In this document: one piece after another, positions 29,339 through 39,090 of the stretch | Numbering within the stretch: position 1 is the first letter of the stretch | Layout: the number at the start of each line of letters is the position of its first letter | Source: SAR324 cluster bacterium | GTDB taxonomy: Bacteria > SAR324 > NAC60-12 | Assembly (NCBI GenBank): GCA_014382365.1 | Contig: JACNJW010000039.1 | Span: forward strand, 1 to 64,000 | Direction: 5' to 3' | DNA: 64,000 nt | Notes under the pieces: generated by a model | What the model saw: the letters and a program-made list of their open reading frames with translations, nothing else | Databases searched by the model: none | What the model was told of the DNA's origin: nothing | Program-made: the position numbers and the translations under genes

Positions 29339-29593
29339 ACCGCTATAATGGTCCGGACTGACTCCAAAGATTACATAGAGTAGTAATATCGTGACTACTG
29401 CAGCCAGACTGAGCATGATAACTCCGACATAGTTGTCAGTTCCATGAGAGATACCGATTTCTCCTGCTGCCATGCGCATCTGGATCTCCTTGTCCAGTGC
29501 TTGCCCTTCTTCAATGCTTTTCTGTCTTTTTTTCGTGTCCTGTTCAACACTTGCCTGAAAATCTTTAATCAATTCTTCCTGATTACTCATCAT
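29336..29593 (-). CDS. Small single-pass membrane protein, unknown
   Basis: An 85-residue protein (84 if the second Met is used). The N-terminal half is a charged predicted helix (QEELIKDFQASVEQDTKKRQ) and one transmembrane segment spans about residues 54-78 (VGVIMLSLAAVVTILLLYVIFG). No family recognised. It lies 180 nt downstream of tatB on the same strand. Confidence 0.6.
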   Translation of the reverse strand: MMSNQEELIKDFQASVEQDTKKRQKSIEEGQALDKEIQMRMAAGEIGISHGTDNYVGVIMLSLAAVVTILLLYVIFGVSPDHYSG

Positions 29594-29773
29594 TCGCCTT
29601 TAAAATAATACAAAGTTAAATTACCAATCAGGATATAAAAAGATAGATTCTGACCTGGTAACAAGTTACAAATATTTTATTTACTGAGCCACGACACTAA
29701 CATAGAACATAGTGTTGGCCAAGCTTTTTTTAAATTACCCGAGATCAGCTTTGTAAAAAACTGTCCGGACTGT

Positions 29774-30277
29774 TTAGGCTTTTTCTTTTGTAGAATTTTT
29801 TGCAGAAATTTCAACGCTTGCCAGATCTTTTGTCTGTGCGGAATTAGTTGCCGGAGCCGGAAAACCTTCTGCAGAAAGTTCTGTCGGTTTTGGCTTCGTT
29901 GATGTTACTTCTGTCTCTGTAGTATCTTCTGTCTCAGTATTTTCAGTTATTTCAGTGTTTTCAATTGCATCAGCAATCGTTTCCAATTGCTCTCCGGAAC
30001 TCATTTTAGAGAGAGACAAGGGTTCCATTTTATTTGCAACACCACCAAGTTCATTACTAAAATTTTGAGCAGATTCACGTACATCTTTAAGTTCAATTTC
30101 TTCTTCAATTTTATGCATTTCATCTTGAACAGTTGAACGGACATCACTAGTTGCACGTTTAAGTTCAACGAGTCCTTTACCAATAGAACGTAATACTCCA
30201 GGTAGTTTGTCCGGACCAATAAAAACGAGTGCAACAACTGCGATTATCATCATTTCGGGAAGCCCGATGCCAAACAT
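29774..30277 (-). CDS. tatB: Sec-independent protein translocase TatB-like
   Basis: About 167 residues from ATG 30277; an upstream in-frame ATG would add nine non-typical residues. The start MFGIGLPEMMIIAVVALVF is the TatA/B signature. It continues through the Gly-Pro hinge (IGPDKLPGVL) into an amphipathic helix and a long acidic, Thr/Glu-rich tail. Length and the early Glu in LPEMM favour TatB over TatA. TatB works with TatC in the inner membrane to export folded proteins; tatC is not in the window. It is divergent from guaA. Confidence 0.85.
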   Translation of the reverse strand: MFGIGLPEMMIIAVVALVFIGPDKLPGVLRSIGKGLVELKRATSDVRSTVQDEMHKIEEEIELKDVRESAQNFSNELGGVANKMEPLSLSKMSSGEQLETIADAIENTEITENTETEDTTETEVTSTKPKPTELSAEGFPAPATNSAQTKDLASVEISAKNSTKEKA

Positions 30278-30365
30278 GTGAATGCTCCTTGTGAGATTGT
30301 GCAAATTTTAAGATACTGCTACGATAAATCAACATATAGATTATCTTGCTCTGAAAGGAAAAGCA

Positions 30366-32177
30366 ATGCAGGACTTCATAGCTGTACTGGATTTTGGCAG
30401 CCAATACGCACATTTGATCGCAAAACGCATACGGCATTTAGGTGCCTACACCAAAATATTTTCTCCTTCTACAAAAGAAACCACACTGGCTCAGGCTAAA
30501 GGCATAGTCTTGTCTGGAGGCCCGGCATCTGTGTATTCTCCTAATATTCCAGCATTTAATACAAAAATATTGAACCTGAATTTGCCTATTCTAGGCTTAT
30601 GCTATGGACATCAATTGATTGCCAGCGAATTTGGAGGAAAAATATCCAACACAGGAAAAGGTGAGTTTGGCAAAGCAAAGTTAACTGCAGTTGCTGATTT
30701 TCCTCTTTGGGAAAATGTCTCGTTTCCAAATCAGGTCTGGATGAGCCATCAGGACAGCGTTACAGAATGTCCTCCTGATTTTAAAATTACCGGAGTGACT
30801 GAGGCCGGAAGTGTTACTGCGATGCAGCATCTTAAACGTCAAATATATTCCCTGCAGTTTCATCCAGAAGTCAATGATTCTGAAGAGGGTGAAAAAATGC
30901 TCTTAAATTTTGTTAAGTGCTGCTCAGTAAATTCCAGTTGGTCGATGGAAAAATTTATTGATGAAACAACAGTACGTCTTAGACAGGAAGTTGCGGAGCG
31001 TAAAGTGTTGATGTTTATCAGTGGCGGGGTAGATTCTTCGGTGGCCTATGCCTTGTTGGCAAAAGCACTTGGAGAAGATCAGATGCTGGGTCTCTACATC
31101 AACAATGGTTTCATGCGAAAAGATGAAAGTACCGAAATTATGGAGCGTTATCAGCAACTGGGTTTTTCCGGAATTAAGTCAAGAGACTACAGCTCAATAT
31201 TTTTGGAAGCAGTTGCAGACCAGATAGATCCTCAAATAAAACGCCATAAAATTGGAGCAGCTTTTATTCAGATGCGTGACAAATTCCTGAGTGAATTTGA
31301 CTTGCAAACAGAGGATTGGCTGCTTGGGCAGGGTACACTTTATCCGGATATCATTGAATCCGGTGGAACTGAACATGCCGAAGTCATAAAATCTCATCAT
31401 AATAGAGTACAGGAAGTTTTAGATCTGCTGGCTGCAGGAAAAGTTGTTGAACCACTCAAAGATTTATACAAAGACGAAGTCAGGAAAGTTGGCAGTTTGT
31501 TGGGGTTGCCGGACTCTATAGTTTGGAGACATCCTTTTCCTGGACCTGGACTTGCGGTCAATGTCTTGTGTGCCCGTGGAGATGAGCAGTTTCCGGAATT
31601 GGCAAAAACAGCAGTTGAAGTTAGAAAATGTCTGCAGGATCGTGCATGCGATTCAATTATTCTTCCGGTACGTTCAGTTGGTGTGCAGGGAGATCAACGG
31701 ACCTATACGTCTCCTGTTGCACTCATGAATGCACCTCGTGACTGGCACTGGCTTGAAAAAGAAGCAACCCGCTTAACAAACGAAGTTCGCAATGTAAATC
31801 GGGTTGTGCTGCAGCTTGGATCAAAAAGCAAAGACCTTTTTGCTCCATTTCAAATACGTAGTGCTTTTTGCACTAAGGCACGGCTTAATTTGTTGAGAGA
31901 AGCAGATTTTTTGGTAACACAAATGCTGCAGACAAATGCTTTGATGCAGGAAATATTTCAGTTACTGGTGATTTTACTGCCAATTTCCAAAAGTGGAATG
32001 GAGGATAGTCTGGTTTTGCGACCAGTTATTTCTGAAGATGTAATGACTGCTCAATTTGCTCGTATTGATTGGAATTTACTTGATCCTCTGCTAGAATCAT
32101 TACTCGAGCTGGCAGGTATAGAAACTGTCTTTTATGATATTACACATAAGCCTCCGGGTACTTTTGGGTGGGAGTGA
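30366..32177 (+). CDS. guaA: GMP synthase (glutamine-hydrolysing), long form
   Basis: A 603-residue GMP synthetase, about 80 residues longer than typical bacterial GuaA. The N-terminal class I glutaminase has nucleophile Cys79 in GLCYGHQL and the His-Glu of LQFHPEV. The ATP-pyrophosphatase domain has FISGGVDSSVAYAL, and the end has LRPVISEDVMTAQF and the usual GTFGWE terminus. The extra length lies in the dimerisation region after RSVGVQGDQRTY, as in the longer eukaryotic-type GMPS. It makes GMP from XMP, ATP and glutamine. It is divergent from tatB. Confidence 0.95.
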   Translation: MQDFIAVLDFGSQYAHLIAKRIRHLGAYTKIFSPSTKETTLAQAKGIVLSGGPASVYSPNIPAFNTKILNLNLPILGLCYGHQLIASEFGGKISNTGKGEFGKAKLTAVADFPLWENVSFPNQVWMSHQDSVTECPPDFKITGVTEAGSVTAMQHLKRQIYSLQFHPEVNDSEEGEKMLLNFVKCCSVNSSWSMEKFIDETTVRLRQEVAERKVLMFISGGVDSSVAYALLAKALGEDQMLGLYINNGFMRKDESTEIMERYQQLGFSGIKSRDYSSIFLEAVADQIDPQIKRHKIGAAFIQMRDKFLSEFDLQTEDWLLGQGTLYPDIIESGGTEHAEVIKSHHNRVQEVLDLLAAGKVVEPLKDLYKDEVRKVGSLLGLPDSIVWRHPFPGPGLAVNVLCARGDEQFPELAKTAVEVRKCLQDRACDSIILPVRSVGVQGDQRTYTSPVALMNAPRDWHWLEKEATRLTNEVRNVNRVVLQLGSKSKDLFAPFQIRSAFCTKARLNLLREADFLVTQMLQTNALMQEIFQLLVILLPISKSGMEDSLVLRPVISEDVMTAQFARIDWNLLDPLLESLLELAGIETVFYDITHKPPGTFGWE

Positions 32178-32332
32178 TACTGCATGAAAAAGCTAACAGA
32201 GATCAAAAGTAAAATTGCATTTAAAACATAAGAACTGGGAATGAAATTCTCTCTGTAATTTGCAGATTAATTTTGAGTTGTTACGAAAGAAATTACTGAT
32301 GAAAATTCATAAAATTATTAAAGTGAAATCAT

Positions 32333-33436
32333 ATGTTTGATCAACGTCTACTTGCCAACATCGATTGGACTTTGTGTTTTTTAGTTTTGCTGATTTCCGG
32401 TGTAGGCTTAGTAGCACTTTCTTCTGCAACTGTAGGAACACCAGGCCAGGAAGATTATTTGATGCAGCAGGTTTATCGTATTGTTGCAGGTATAGGTGTT
32501 ATTATCATGACCCAGTTGATTCATTATCGGAATTGGGCACGCTTGGGTTTTGTGCTGCACCTTGTTGTAATTGGTTTGCTGGTTTTGGTGTTGTTTTATG
32601 GAACTGGAGGACCTGGAGCTCCAGTGCAGCGCTGGTTGAAAGTCGGCCCATTCTTTTTTCAGCCTTCTGAATTCAGTAAGTTTACACTAATTTTGGCTTT
32701 GTCTCATCATTTCAGAGACTTTGAGAAACCTAAAGGGGATTGGTTGTGGATGGTCTGGCCGCTGGCTTTAATGGTAGTTCCGGTGGCATTGATCATTAAA
32801 CAACCAGATTTGGGTACTGCCATGTTATTGGTGATTGTTTTTGCACCAATAATTTTTTTGATGGGAATTCGTTTCAAAACTATTTTTGTTTTGGGAGTAT
32901 TCTCACTGGCTTCATTACCAATAGTTTGGCTGTTCGGACTAAAATCATATCAAAAGGGGCGTATCCTGACATTTCTTGATCCTGAACGTGATCCTTTAGG
33001 TTCAGGTTATCACATAATTCAATCCAAAATTGCTATTGGAAGTGGAGGATTATTCGGCAAAGGTTTTGGTGAAGGCACACAGGGGCAGCTTAATTTCTTA
33101 CCTGCACATCATACGGATTTCATTTTTTCAGTTTTTTCAGAAGAATGGGGATTTGTGGGAGCAATGCTGGTCCTAGTCTTATTCTTGATGCTTGCATTAT
33201 GGTCATTAGCTGAAGTTCTGAAAGCAAAAAACCGTGTGAGTGCAATTCAGATTATTGGTATTGTCTCAATCATAATTTCACATGTTTTGATAAATATTGG
33301 TATGACTACCGGTTTGATGCCGGTTGTGGGTGTACCTTTACCATTTTTCAGTTATGGTGGTTCTTCGATGCTCTCGATGATGTTTGGAATTGGTCTTTTG
33401 TTGAATATTCGTATGCGTCGTTTTGAAAAAAATTAA
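32333..33436 (+). CDS. rodA: Rod-shape SEDS glycosyltransferase RodA
   Basis: A 367-residue integral membrane protein with about ten hydrophobic segments, normal for RodA. SEDS signatures include IIKQPDLGTAMLLV, SGYHIIQSKIAIGSGG, FLPAHHTDFIFSVFSEEWGF and the C-terminal MPVVGVPLPFFSYGGSS. RodA polymerises lipid II with PBP2 in cell elongation. Neither pbp2 nor mreBCD is in this window. It lies 52 nt upstream of gltX. Confidence 0.92.
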   Translation: MFDQRLLANIDWTLCFLVLLISGVGLVALSSATVGTPGQEDYLMQQVYRIVAGIGVIIMTQLIHYRNWARLGFVLHLVVIGLLVLVLFYGTGGPGAPVQRWLKVGPFFFQPSEFSKFTLILALSHHFRDFEKPKGDWLWMVWPLALMVVPVALIIKQPDLGTAMLLVIVFAPIIFLMGIRFKTIFVLGVFSLASLPIVWLFGLKSYQKGRILTFLDPERDPLGSGYHIIQSKIAIGSGGLFGKGFGEGTQGQLNFLPAHHTDFIFSVFSEEWGFVGAMLVLVLFLMLALWSLAEVLKAKNRVSAIQIIGIVSIIISHVLINIGMTTGLMPVVGVPLPFFSYGGSSMLSMMFGIGLLLNIRMRRFEKN

Positions 33437-33488
33437 TTTGTATTTCCTTTTGCTTCACAATTTTTATTTCCCATTTTGTCAATAATAT

Positions 33489-34925
33489 ATGGTTCGTCTT
33501 CGTTTTGCTCCAAGTCCCACCGGTTTTTTGCATGTAGGTGGTTTACGAACAGCACTCTTCAGTTGGCTTTATGTCAGGCAACATGCAGGTAAATTCATCT
33601 TCCGTTTAGAAGACACGGATCAGAAACGTAAAGTTGAGGGTGCAGAAAATGATCTGATCAGAATGCTGGAGTGGGCCGGAATTGATCTTGATGAGGGACC
33701 AGGATTTGGTGGTGATTTTGGTCCATACCGGCAATCAGAACGTCTGGACATATATCAGGAACATGTCCGCAAACTGCTTGATGATGGGAATGCATATCCC
33801 TGCTTTTGTTCTGCAGAACGCCTGGAAAAACTTAAAGACGATCAACGTGCAAAGGGTGACACTCCGCGTTATGACGGATTATGCAGGATGCTGCAGCAGG
33901 AAGAATCTTCTCGGCGTGTAGACTCAGGAGAGCAGCATGTTGTACGGATGAAAATTCCTGAAGTTCCGGAAACTATTGTGCTGCAGGATTTAATCCGCGG
34001 CAATGTCTCAATTGATACCAGCCAAACTGAAGATCAGGTACTGCTCAAGAGTGATGGTTTTCCAACTTACCACTTGGCTGTTGTTGTAGATGATCACTTG
34101 ATGCAGATCACACATGTGGTACGCGGAGAAGAATGGTTGCCGTCATTTCCAAAACATTTGCTGCTCTATCGTTATTTTGGCTGGACTCCGCCGGAATTTG
34201 CTCATTTGCCGTTGATTCTCAATCCTGACCGCTCTAAACTTAGTAAGCGGCAGGGGGATGTTGCAGTTGAAGACTTTCTGGATCAAGGTTTTCTACCGGA
34301 AGCCCTCTTAAATTTTATTGCATTACTCGGATGGTCTCCTGCAGATGATCAGGAGTTGTTCAGTCTGACTGAACTGGTCAAGGAATTTAGTTTTGAGCGA
34401 GTCAATAAATCGGGAGCAGTTTTTGATCGTGATAAATTTAACTGGATGAACCAGCAATATATCCAGCAATTGGAACTGAATGATCTGCAGCAGCGTCTGC
34501 TTCCGTTTCTAGATAAAACCCCTTATGCAGGTGAGGACACAGTTCTCCTCAAAAAAGCCTTTGGTATTCTGCAGCCGCGTCTGTTGACTCTGAGAGAAAT
34601 TGGTCAGCGTCTCTCAATATTTTTTGATGAGAGTCCTCAGGCAACCGATCCGGAAGTTTTTAAACTTCTACAGGAGGAAACTTCAAAGCAGGTACTTTCT
34701 GCTTTTATCAAAGAGTTGGAATCAGTTGAAAAATTGGGTGAGGATAATCTGTCCGGTCTGGTAAAAAATGTTCAGCTGACAACAAATATTAAGGGAAAGA
34801 ATCTCTGGATGCCTCTGCGTTATGCAATCACTCTTGAAGTTCAGGGGCCGGATTTGAAGCTGATAGTTGATTTGTTTGGCAAGCAAAAATGTTTACGGCT
34901 ACTACGGAGTGCACTGGAATTATGA
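33489..34925 (+). CDS. gltX: Glutamyl-tRNA synthetase
   Basis: A 478-residue class I synthetase. The HIGH-type motif is in APSPTGFLHVGGLRTALF, and the KMSKS-type motif is in SKLSKRQGDVAVEDF. The catalytic half also has RLEDTDQKRKVEGAEND and GFPTYHLAVVVDDHLM, and the C-terminal half is the anticodon-binding domain. It charges tRNA-Glu; the discriminating or non-discriminating form cannot be told here. The start ATG at 33489 follows rodA by 52 nt. Confidence 0.95.
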   Translation: MVRLRFAPSPTGFLHVGGLRTALFSWLYVRQHAGKFIFRLEDTDQKRKVEGAENDLIRMLEWAGIDLDEGPGFGGDFGPYRQSERLDIYQEHVRKLLDDGNAYPCFCSAERLEKLKDDQRAKGDTPRYDGLCRMLQQEESSRRVDSGEQHVVRMKIPEVPETIVLQDLIRGNVSIDTSQTEDQVLLKSDGFPTYHLAVVVDDHLMQITHVVRGEEWLPSFPKHLLLYRYFGWTPPEFAHLPLILNPDRSKLSKRQGDVAVEDFLDQGFLPEALLNFIALLGWSPADDQELFSLTELVKEFSFERVNKSGAVFDRDKFNWMNQQYIQQLELNDLQQRLLPFLDKTPYAGEDTVLLKKAFGILQPRLLTLREIGQRLSIFFDESPQATDPEVFKLLQEETSKQVLSAFIKELESVEKLGEDNLSGLVKNVQLTTNIKGKNLWMPLRYAITLEVQGPDLKLIVDLFGKQKCLRLLRSALEL

Positions 34926-34961
34926 AGTGGACTACAACTGAAATTAACAAAACTACCGCAG

Positions 34962-36518
34962 ATGTTTCAGCAAAATAATGTGACTTGCAACAAGCAAACT
35001 GTGTTGATGCTGTTCTTGACGAGAGCAGTATTATCTTTCTTTATCATTTCGATTTTCAGCCTCATATTAGGTGAAGTGCCAGCAGTTAATGCAGTTACAC
35101 CAACTGTTGAAACGGCAGAAACTTTTGACTCAAAGCTTGAACTTGCTTTAGGGAGTGTGGCAGCACTGGTACTGAAAAATCAGAAGAAAGTGACTTTAAC
35201 TGTAATCGATCTCTTTAATTACGAAACTCAGGAACGTGACACACAAACAGAGTTACTGGAAGAAAAAATCACAGCTTCTCTCTATCAAAAGTTGCCGAAG
35301 CAGGTAGTCCCTTATTATGAAATAGTTTATTTGCGCTTGGAATGGAAAAGCACTTTCCCGGAAATAAAACATGAGCCGCTTACGGAAGATATTGCAAAAC
35401 TAACTGAAGCAAACTGGCTGCTGACAGGAACACATCAAAACATTAAGGGGCTTCTCTCTGTGCAGTTAAAACTCTTTGATCTTACAAGTGCTGAATTACT
35501 CTGGGAAACAAATATTGGCAGTAAAACAGCAGTTGAAAATGAACTTGCTGAAAGTATTCCGGATGAAAGTGAACTGGAAAAACAAAGTCTGGAAGAAATA
35601 GTAAGATTAAGAATTAATCAGGACAGTACTGCACGTTTAGCACAAGATGTTCTTTCTGTTATAGCTCCTGTTACAACTCCTGTTTCAGAACCGGTTTTAC
35701 AGGACTCCGGTTCTGAGGAAGTGGGTGCGGATGCAGACAAATCAGAATTTTCTCCTCTTGAGTCAACAATACCTGCAACAGAAGATAAACCAACTCCGGA
35801 AGGAATGGTAATGCTTCCAGAGGGAGAATTTCTCATGGGAAGTTATCTTGGAAATGAAGATGAGTTGCCGGATCATTTGGTTTTCATCAAAGGATTTTAT
35901 CTGGACCAACATGAATTGACAAATGCTGATTACAGCAGCTGCAGCAAATGTGAAAGAGGTCAGGGAGGATTTGATACCAGTGATCCTCTGCAGCCGACAG
36001 TTTATGTTGACTGGAAAAATGCAGATATTTTTTGCAAAACCCAAAACAAACGCCTTCCCACTGAAGAAGAGTGGGAATACGCTGCCCGTGCAGGAAGTGA
36101 AGATGAGTATAGTTTTGGTGATAATATTTCTCAGCTCGAGAACTATGCCTGGCTAAAAAAGAATACTGAGGATCTTGGCCTTTGGGGGGCTAAAAAAGTA
36201 GCTACCAAAAAGCCTAATCAATGGGGACTTTATGATCTTTACGGTAATGTGATGGAATGGGTTCAGAACTATTACAGACCGAATTATTTTGCTTCAGTCC
36301 GAAAACAAGATGAACCTCAAGGTTTAGCAAAAGCTCCGGATGAAGAATATCCTCTTCGTGTTGTCAGGGGGGGGGCCTGGGGCGGCATGCACAAGGCGGG
36401 AATGCCAGAAGGAATGCGTTCAGCAAAACGCTATGCTTTTGTAGAATGGACGCGCTCATTCCAAATTGGTTTCCGTTGCGCAAAGGATCTTCCAGCAGAT
36501 AATATATTGAAAGAATAA
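34962..36518 (+). CDS. Exported protein with C-terminal formylglycine-generating-enzyme-like (SUMF1) domain
   Basis: A 518-residue protein with an N-terminal signal or anchor (about 18-40). Next is a roughly 200-residue domain resembling a periplasmic lipid/curli-type TolB-like NTD (LTVIDLFNYETQERDTQTE, NWLLTGTHQNIKG), then an acidic linker (about 230-285). A SUMF1/FGE-like domain (about 285-515) has MVMLPEGEFLMGS, RLPTEEEWEYAARAG and GNVMEWVQNYYRPN. The N-terminal part looks like proteins that assess a FlgO/CsgG-like complex. The SUMF1 fold is often non-catalytic, and sulfatase activation cannot be claimed without the Cys pair. It lies 36 nt after gltX. Confidence 0.72.
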   Translation: MFQQNNVTCNKQTVLMLFLTRAVLSFFIISIFSLILGEVPAVNAVTPTVETAETFDSKLELALGSVAALVLKNQKKVTLTVIDLFNYETQERDTQTELLEEKITASLYQKLPKQVVPYYEIVYLRLEWKSTFPEIKHEPLTEDIAKLTEANWLLTGTHQNIKGLLSVQLKLFDLTSAELLWETNIGSKTAVENELAESIPDESELEKQSLEEIVRLRINQDSTARLAQDVLSVIAPVTTPVSEPVLQDSGSEEVGADADKSEFSPLESTIPATEDKPTPEGMVMLPEGEFLMGSYLGNEDELPDHLVFIKGFYLDQHELTNADYSSCSKCERGQGGFDTSDPLQPTVYVDWKNADIFCKTQNKRLPTEEEWEYAARAGSEDEYSFGDNISQLENYAWLKKNTEDLGLWGAKKVATKKPNQWGLYDLYGNVMEWVQNYYRPNYFASVRKQDEPQGLAKAPDEEYPLRVVRGGAWGGMHKAGMPEGMRSAKRYAFVEWTRSFQIGFRCAKDLPADNILKE

Positions 36519-36541
36519 ACATTATTTCCGGAAAATAAGTT

Positions 36542-37651
36542 ATGTCTGAAATTCCAGTTGAAGCTCAAGTTCCGCCCAGTACTAATTTTTCAGAAGCAGT
36601 AAAGAAGCCTCTGCAAGCTTGTAATACAGCTGATTCTGCATATGAAAAGCTTTTACCTTTCAGCACGGATTTGGAGCTTCGTGAGCGTTATATTAATTTC
36701 TTTGGCGGACTGCGTCTCGGAAAACTGCTCGAAGATTTGGATTTGATTGCAGGGCAGGTTGCCTACAAACACACAGAAGGCTGGGAACGCGGATTGACTA
36801 TTGTTACTGCGGCCTGTGATCGAATAGATTTGTTGGGTGAGCTTCGTTCTGACCGTGATCTGCAGTTGCTTTCCAGTATAAACTGGGTGGGACGCAGTTC
36901 TTTGGAGGTAGGAGTAAGGATTTCCGCACGGAAAGGCAAAAGCTGGCAAAGGGTAGCCCGTGCATATTTTATTATGGTTGCCAGGCGTGCAGGAAAAGCA
37001 GAACAGGTGAATAAACTTGAGCCGTCCAGCAGTGAGGAAAAGCGGCGTTTTCAAGAGGGAGAGCAGCGTCAGCTTCAGCGAAGGGCAATTGTGCAGACGA
37101 GCTATCTTCACAATACACCAACTGCAGAGGAAAGCAGAGTTCTGCATGATCTGTTTTTGCGTATCAAGAATAACGAAATAGTTGGTACGGCCATGCAGAA
37201 ATCGGTACGGCAATCAACCTTGCTGATGCATCCGCAGTCCCGCAATGTACATAACAACATTTTTGGCGGTTACCTGATGCGTGAAGCTTTTGAACTGGCC
37301 TGGAATATCACCTATCTTTTCTGTAGAAAAAAACCTCAGTTTGTCAGCATGGATCACATGTATTTCTACAAACCGGTTGAAATAGGTTCAATAATTTCCT
37401 TTACAGGAACAGTAATTTACACTGTTGATAAATCACTGATGGTCGAAGTTGTGACAGAGGTTATTTGGCCAAAAACCGGTGAGACACAAGTCACCAATAT
37501 ATGTTATTTTACTTTTAATACTCTTGATGATTCCGGAATACCACAAAAAGTTCCGCTAATTCTACCGCATAGTTATGAAGAAGGTTTGAAATATCTTGAT
37601 GGCGCAAAACGCTTTAAACTAGGTGAGAAAAAACGGAACTACTCTTGTTAA
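36542..37651 (+). CDS. Acyl-CoA thioesterase, ACOT9/BACH-like double hotdog
   Basis: A 369-residue protein with two hotdog thioesterase domains (about 30-170 and 205-345). The second shows the diagnostic MHPQSRNVHNNIFGGYLMRE and ACOT9-like SMDHMYFYKPVEIGS. Family members hydrolyse medium/long acyl-CoAs in the cytoplasm. The first repeat has GGLRLGKLLEDLDLIAGQVA. This double-domain form is better known from eukaryotes, so its origin is of interest. It lies 23 nt after the FGE-like gene and probably ends that transcript. Confidence 0.83.
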   Translation: MSEIPVEAQVPPSTNFSEAVKKPLQACNTADSAYEKLLPFSTDLELRERYINFFGGLRLGKLLEDLDLIAGQVAYKHTEGWERGLTIVTAACDRIDLLGELRSDRDLQLLSSINWVGRSSLEVGVRISARKGKSWQRVARAYFIMVARRAGKAEQVNKLEPSSSEEKRRFQEGEQRQLQRRAIVQTSYLHNTPTAEESRVLHDLFLRIKNNEIVGTAMQKSVRQSTLLMHPQSRNVHNNIFGGYLMREAFELAWNITYLFCRKKPQFVSMDHMYFYKPVEIGSIISFTGTVIYTVDKSLMVEVVTEVIWPKTGETQVTNICYFTFNTLDDSGIPQKVPLILPHSYEEGLKYLDGAKRFKLGEKKRNYSC

Positions 37652-37723
37652 TTTATGAAATTAGTGATCTCTGAAAACAAACAAATATTTATTTAGTCGT
37701 AAAAAGTACAGAATATTTAAAAA

Positions 37724-37802
37724 TTAACCACAGAGCCACAGAGTTCTCAAAGCATAAATAATAACAACAGAGTCTCTGTGCACTCTGTGACTCTGTTGTT
37801 AA
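37724..37802. repeat. Inverted repeat, dispersed-element type
   Basis: TTAACCACAGAGCCACAGAG starting at 37724 is mirrored by CTCTGTGACTCTGTTGTTAA ending at 37802, two mismatches over 20 bp, with a further AACAACAGAGTC/CTCTGTG inside. It sits between the thioesterase and aminotransferase genes. The symmetric ends and intergenic site suggest a miniature inverted-repeat or REP-like element; it could fold as a terminator-like hairpin. Confidence 0.7.
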
Positions 37803-37868
37803 ACACCTTTTGGATAGTTTTTTACGATTTGCAACTGGATTTTCTTTAATCTTTCAAATAATAAAAAC

Positions 37869-39023
37869 ATGATCAGCAACTCACAAACTTCACATCTCGA
37901 TTCAATCGATTCCTTTCTGGCAATGGAAATATTTTCCAGAGCTCAGCAACTTGAAGCACAGGGGCGTGAAGTTATCCATCTGGAATTTGGCGAACCGGAT
38001 TTTTCAGCACCTGAGTCAGCAGCAGAATCAATCAGAAAAAGTATGGAAATTAATGATGCCGGCTACACATTTTCACAGGGATTGGAGGGGCTGCGGAATG
38101 AAATTGCCAAGAAATACTTGCGAGATTATGGTGTCGATATTCTTCCGGAGCAAGTTCTGGTTTCAAATGGATCGTCTCTTTTACTGTATTTATCTGTTTG
38201 TCTGTTGGCACCTCCAGGTAGTGAGGTAATCCTAACCGATCCTGCATATGCCTGCTACGCAAATGCAATACGATTGGCTGGAGCAAAACCGGTTTTTGTC
38301 AAGTTGCATCATGAGGATGGTTTTCAGTTGAATGTCTCAGAATTAAAAAAACAGGTTACAAAAAAGACCAAAGCAATTCTGATCAACTCACCAATGAATC
38401 CGACCGGAGTCGTCTTTAGTGAGGAAGTTATGCAGTCACTGGCGGAGTTGGATATTCCTGTAATATCAGATGAAATTTATGCCGATTTGAGCTTTGAGGA
38501 TCAACCGCACAGCTTTTTGAGTTATTCGCCACAAACAGTGGCTATCAATGGTTTTTCAAAATCATTTGCAATGACCGGCTGGCGTCTGGGTTACATGATT
38601 ACTCCTGAAGAATGGATGCCTGCTGCTGATCGTCTGCACCAAAATCTGATGATTTCTGCTACCGAATTTGTACAGGAAGCAGGAGCAGCAGTTTTGCAAA
38701 AGAGTACTGCCTACTGTGAGCAAATGAAAGCAGAATTTAACCGCAGAAGGCTCTTTGTTCTGGAACGCATGAGCGAACTGGGAATGGAACTTGGGTATAC
38801 GCCGACAGGTGCATTTTATGTGCTTTACAAGTATCGTGATTCTGGAAAATCTTCATTGGATCTTTGTCATGAAGTGCTTGAAAAAACGGGTGTTGCGATT
38901 GCTCCGGGAAGAGATTTTGGCTCGGCAGCAGAAGGTTATATCCGGATAAGTTACGCACAATCCATGGAAAATATCGAGCGTGCCCTGACTAAACTCGCAG
39001 AAAGTAAGTTGCTGACAAGTTAG
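37869..39023 (+). CDS. Class I/II PLP-dependent aminotransferase
   Basis: A 384-residue aspartate-aminotransferase-family enzyme. It shows EFGEPDFSAPESA, SNGSSLLLYLSVCLLAPPG, SPMNPTGVVFS, VISDEIYADLSF and the PLP lysine in NGFSKSFAMTGWRLGYM, then the C-terminal GRDFGSAAEGYIRISYA. A cytoplasmic amino-donor/keto-acid transaminase is sure; substrate not. It differs from the enzyme at 14153-15418, so they are separate subfamilies. The gene follows the inverted repeat at 37724. Confidence 0.87.
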   Translation: MISNSQTSHLDSIDSFLAMEIFSRAQQLEAQGREVIHLEFGEPDFSAPESAAESIRKSMEINDAGYTFSQGLEGLRNEIAKKYLRDYGVDILPEQVLVSNGSSLLLYLSVCLLAPPGSEVILTDPAYACYANAIRLAGAKPVFVKLHHEDGFQLNVSELKKQVTKKTKAILINSPMNPTGVVFSEEVMQSLAELDIPVISDEIYADLSFEDQPHSFLSYSPQTVAINGFSKSFAMTGWRLGYMITPEEWMPAADRLHQNLMISATEFVQEAGAAVLQKSTAYCEQMKAEFNRRRLFVLERMSELGMELGYTPTGAFYVLYKYRDSGKSSLDLCHEVLEKTGVAIAPGRDFGSAAEGYIRISYAQSMENIERALTKLAESKLLTS

Positions 39024-39090
39024 CTCCTCGATTTAAGGAATATCCAAATTATCCAAACTTTAAGGCTCTAATCTTTTTGAAGAAAGCAAA

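Noticed and set aside
34962-36518. Sulfatase-activating enzyme
   Set aside because: The domain fits SUMF1 in fold, but the catalytic Cys pair of FGE is not evident and no sulfatase gene is nearby.
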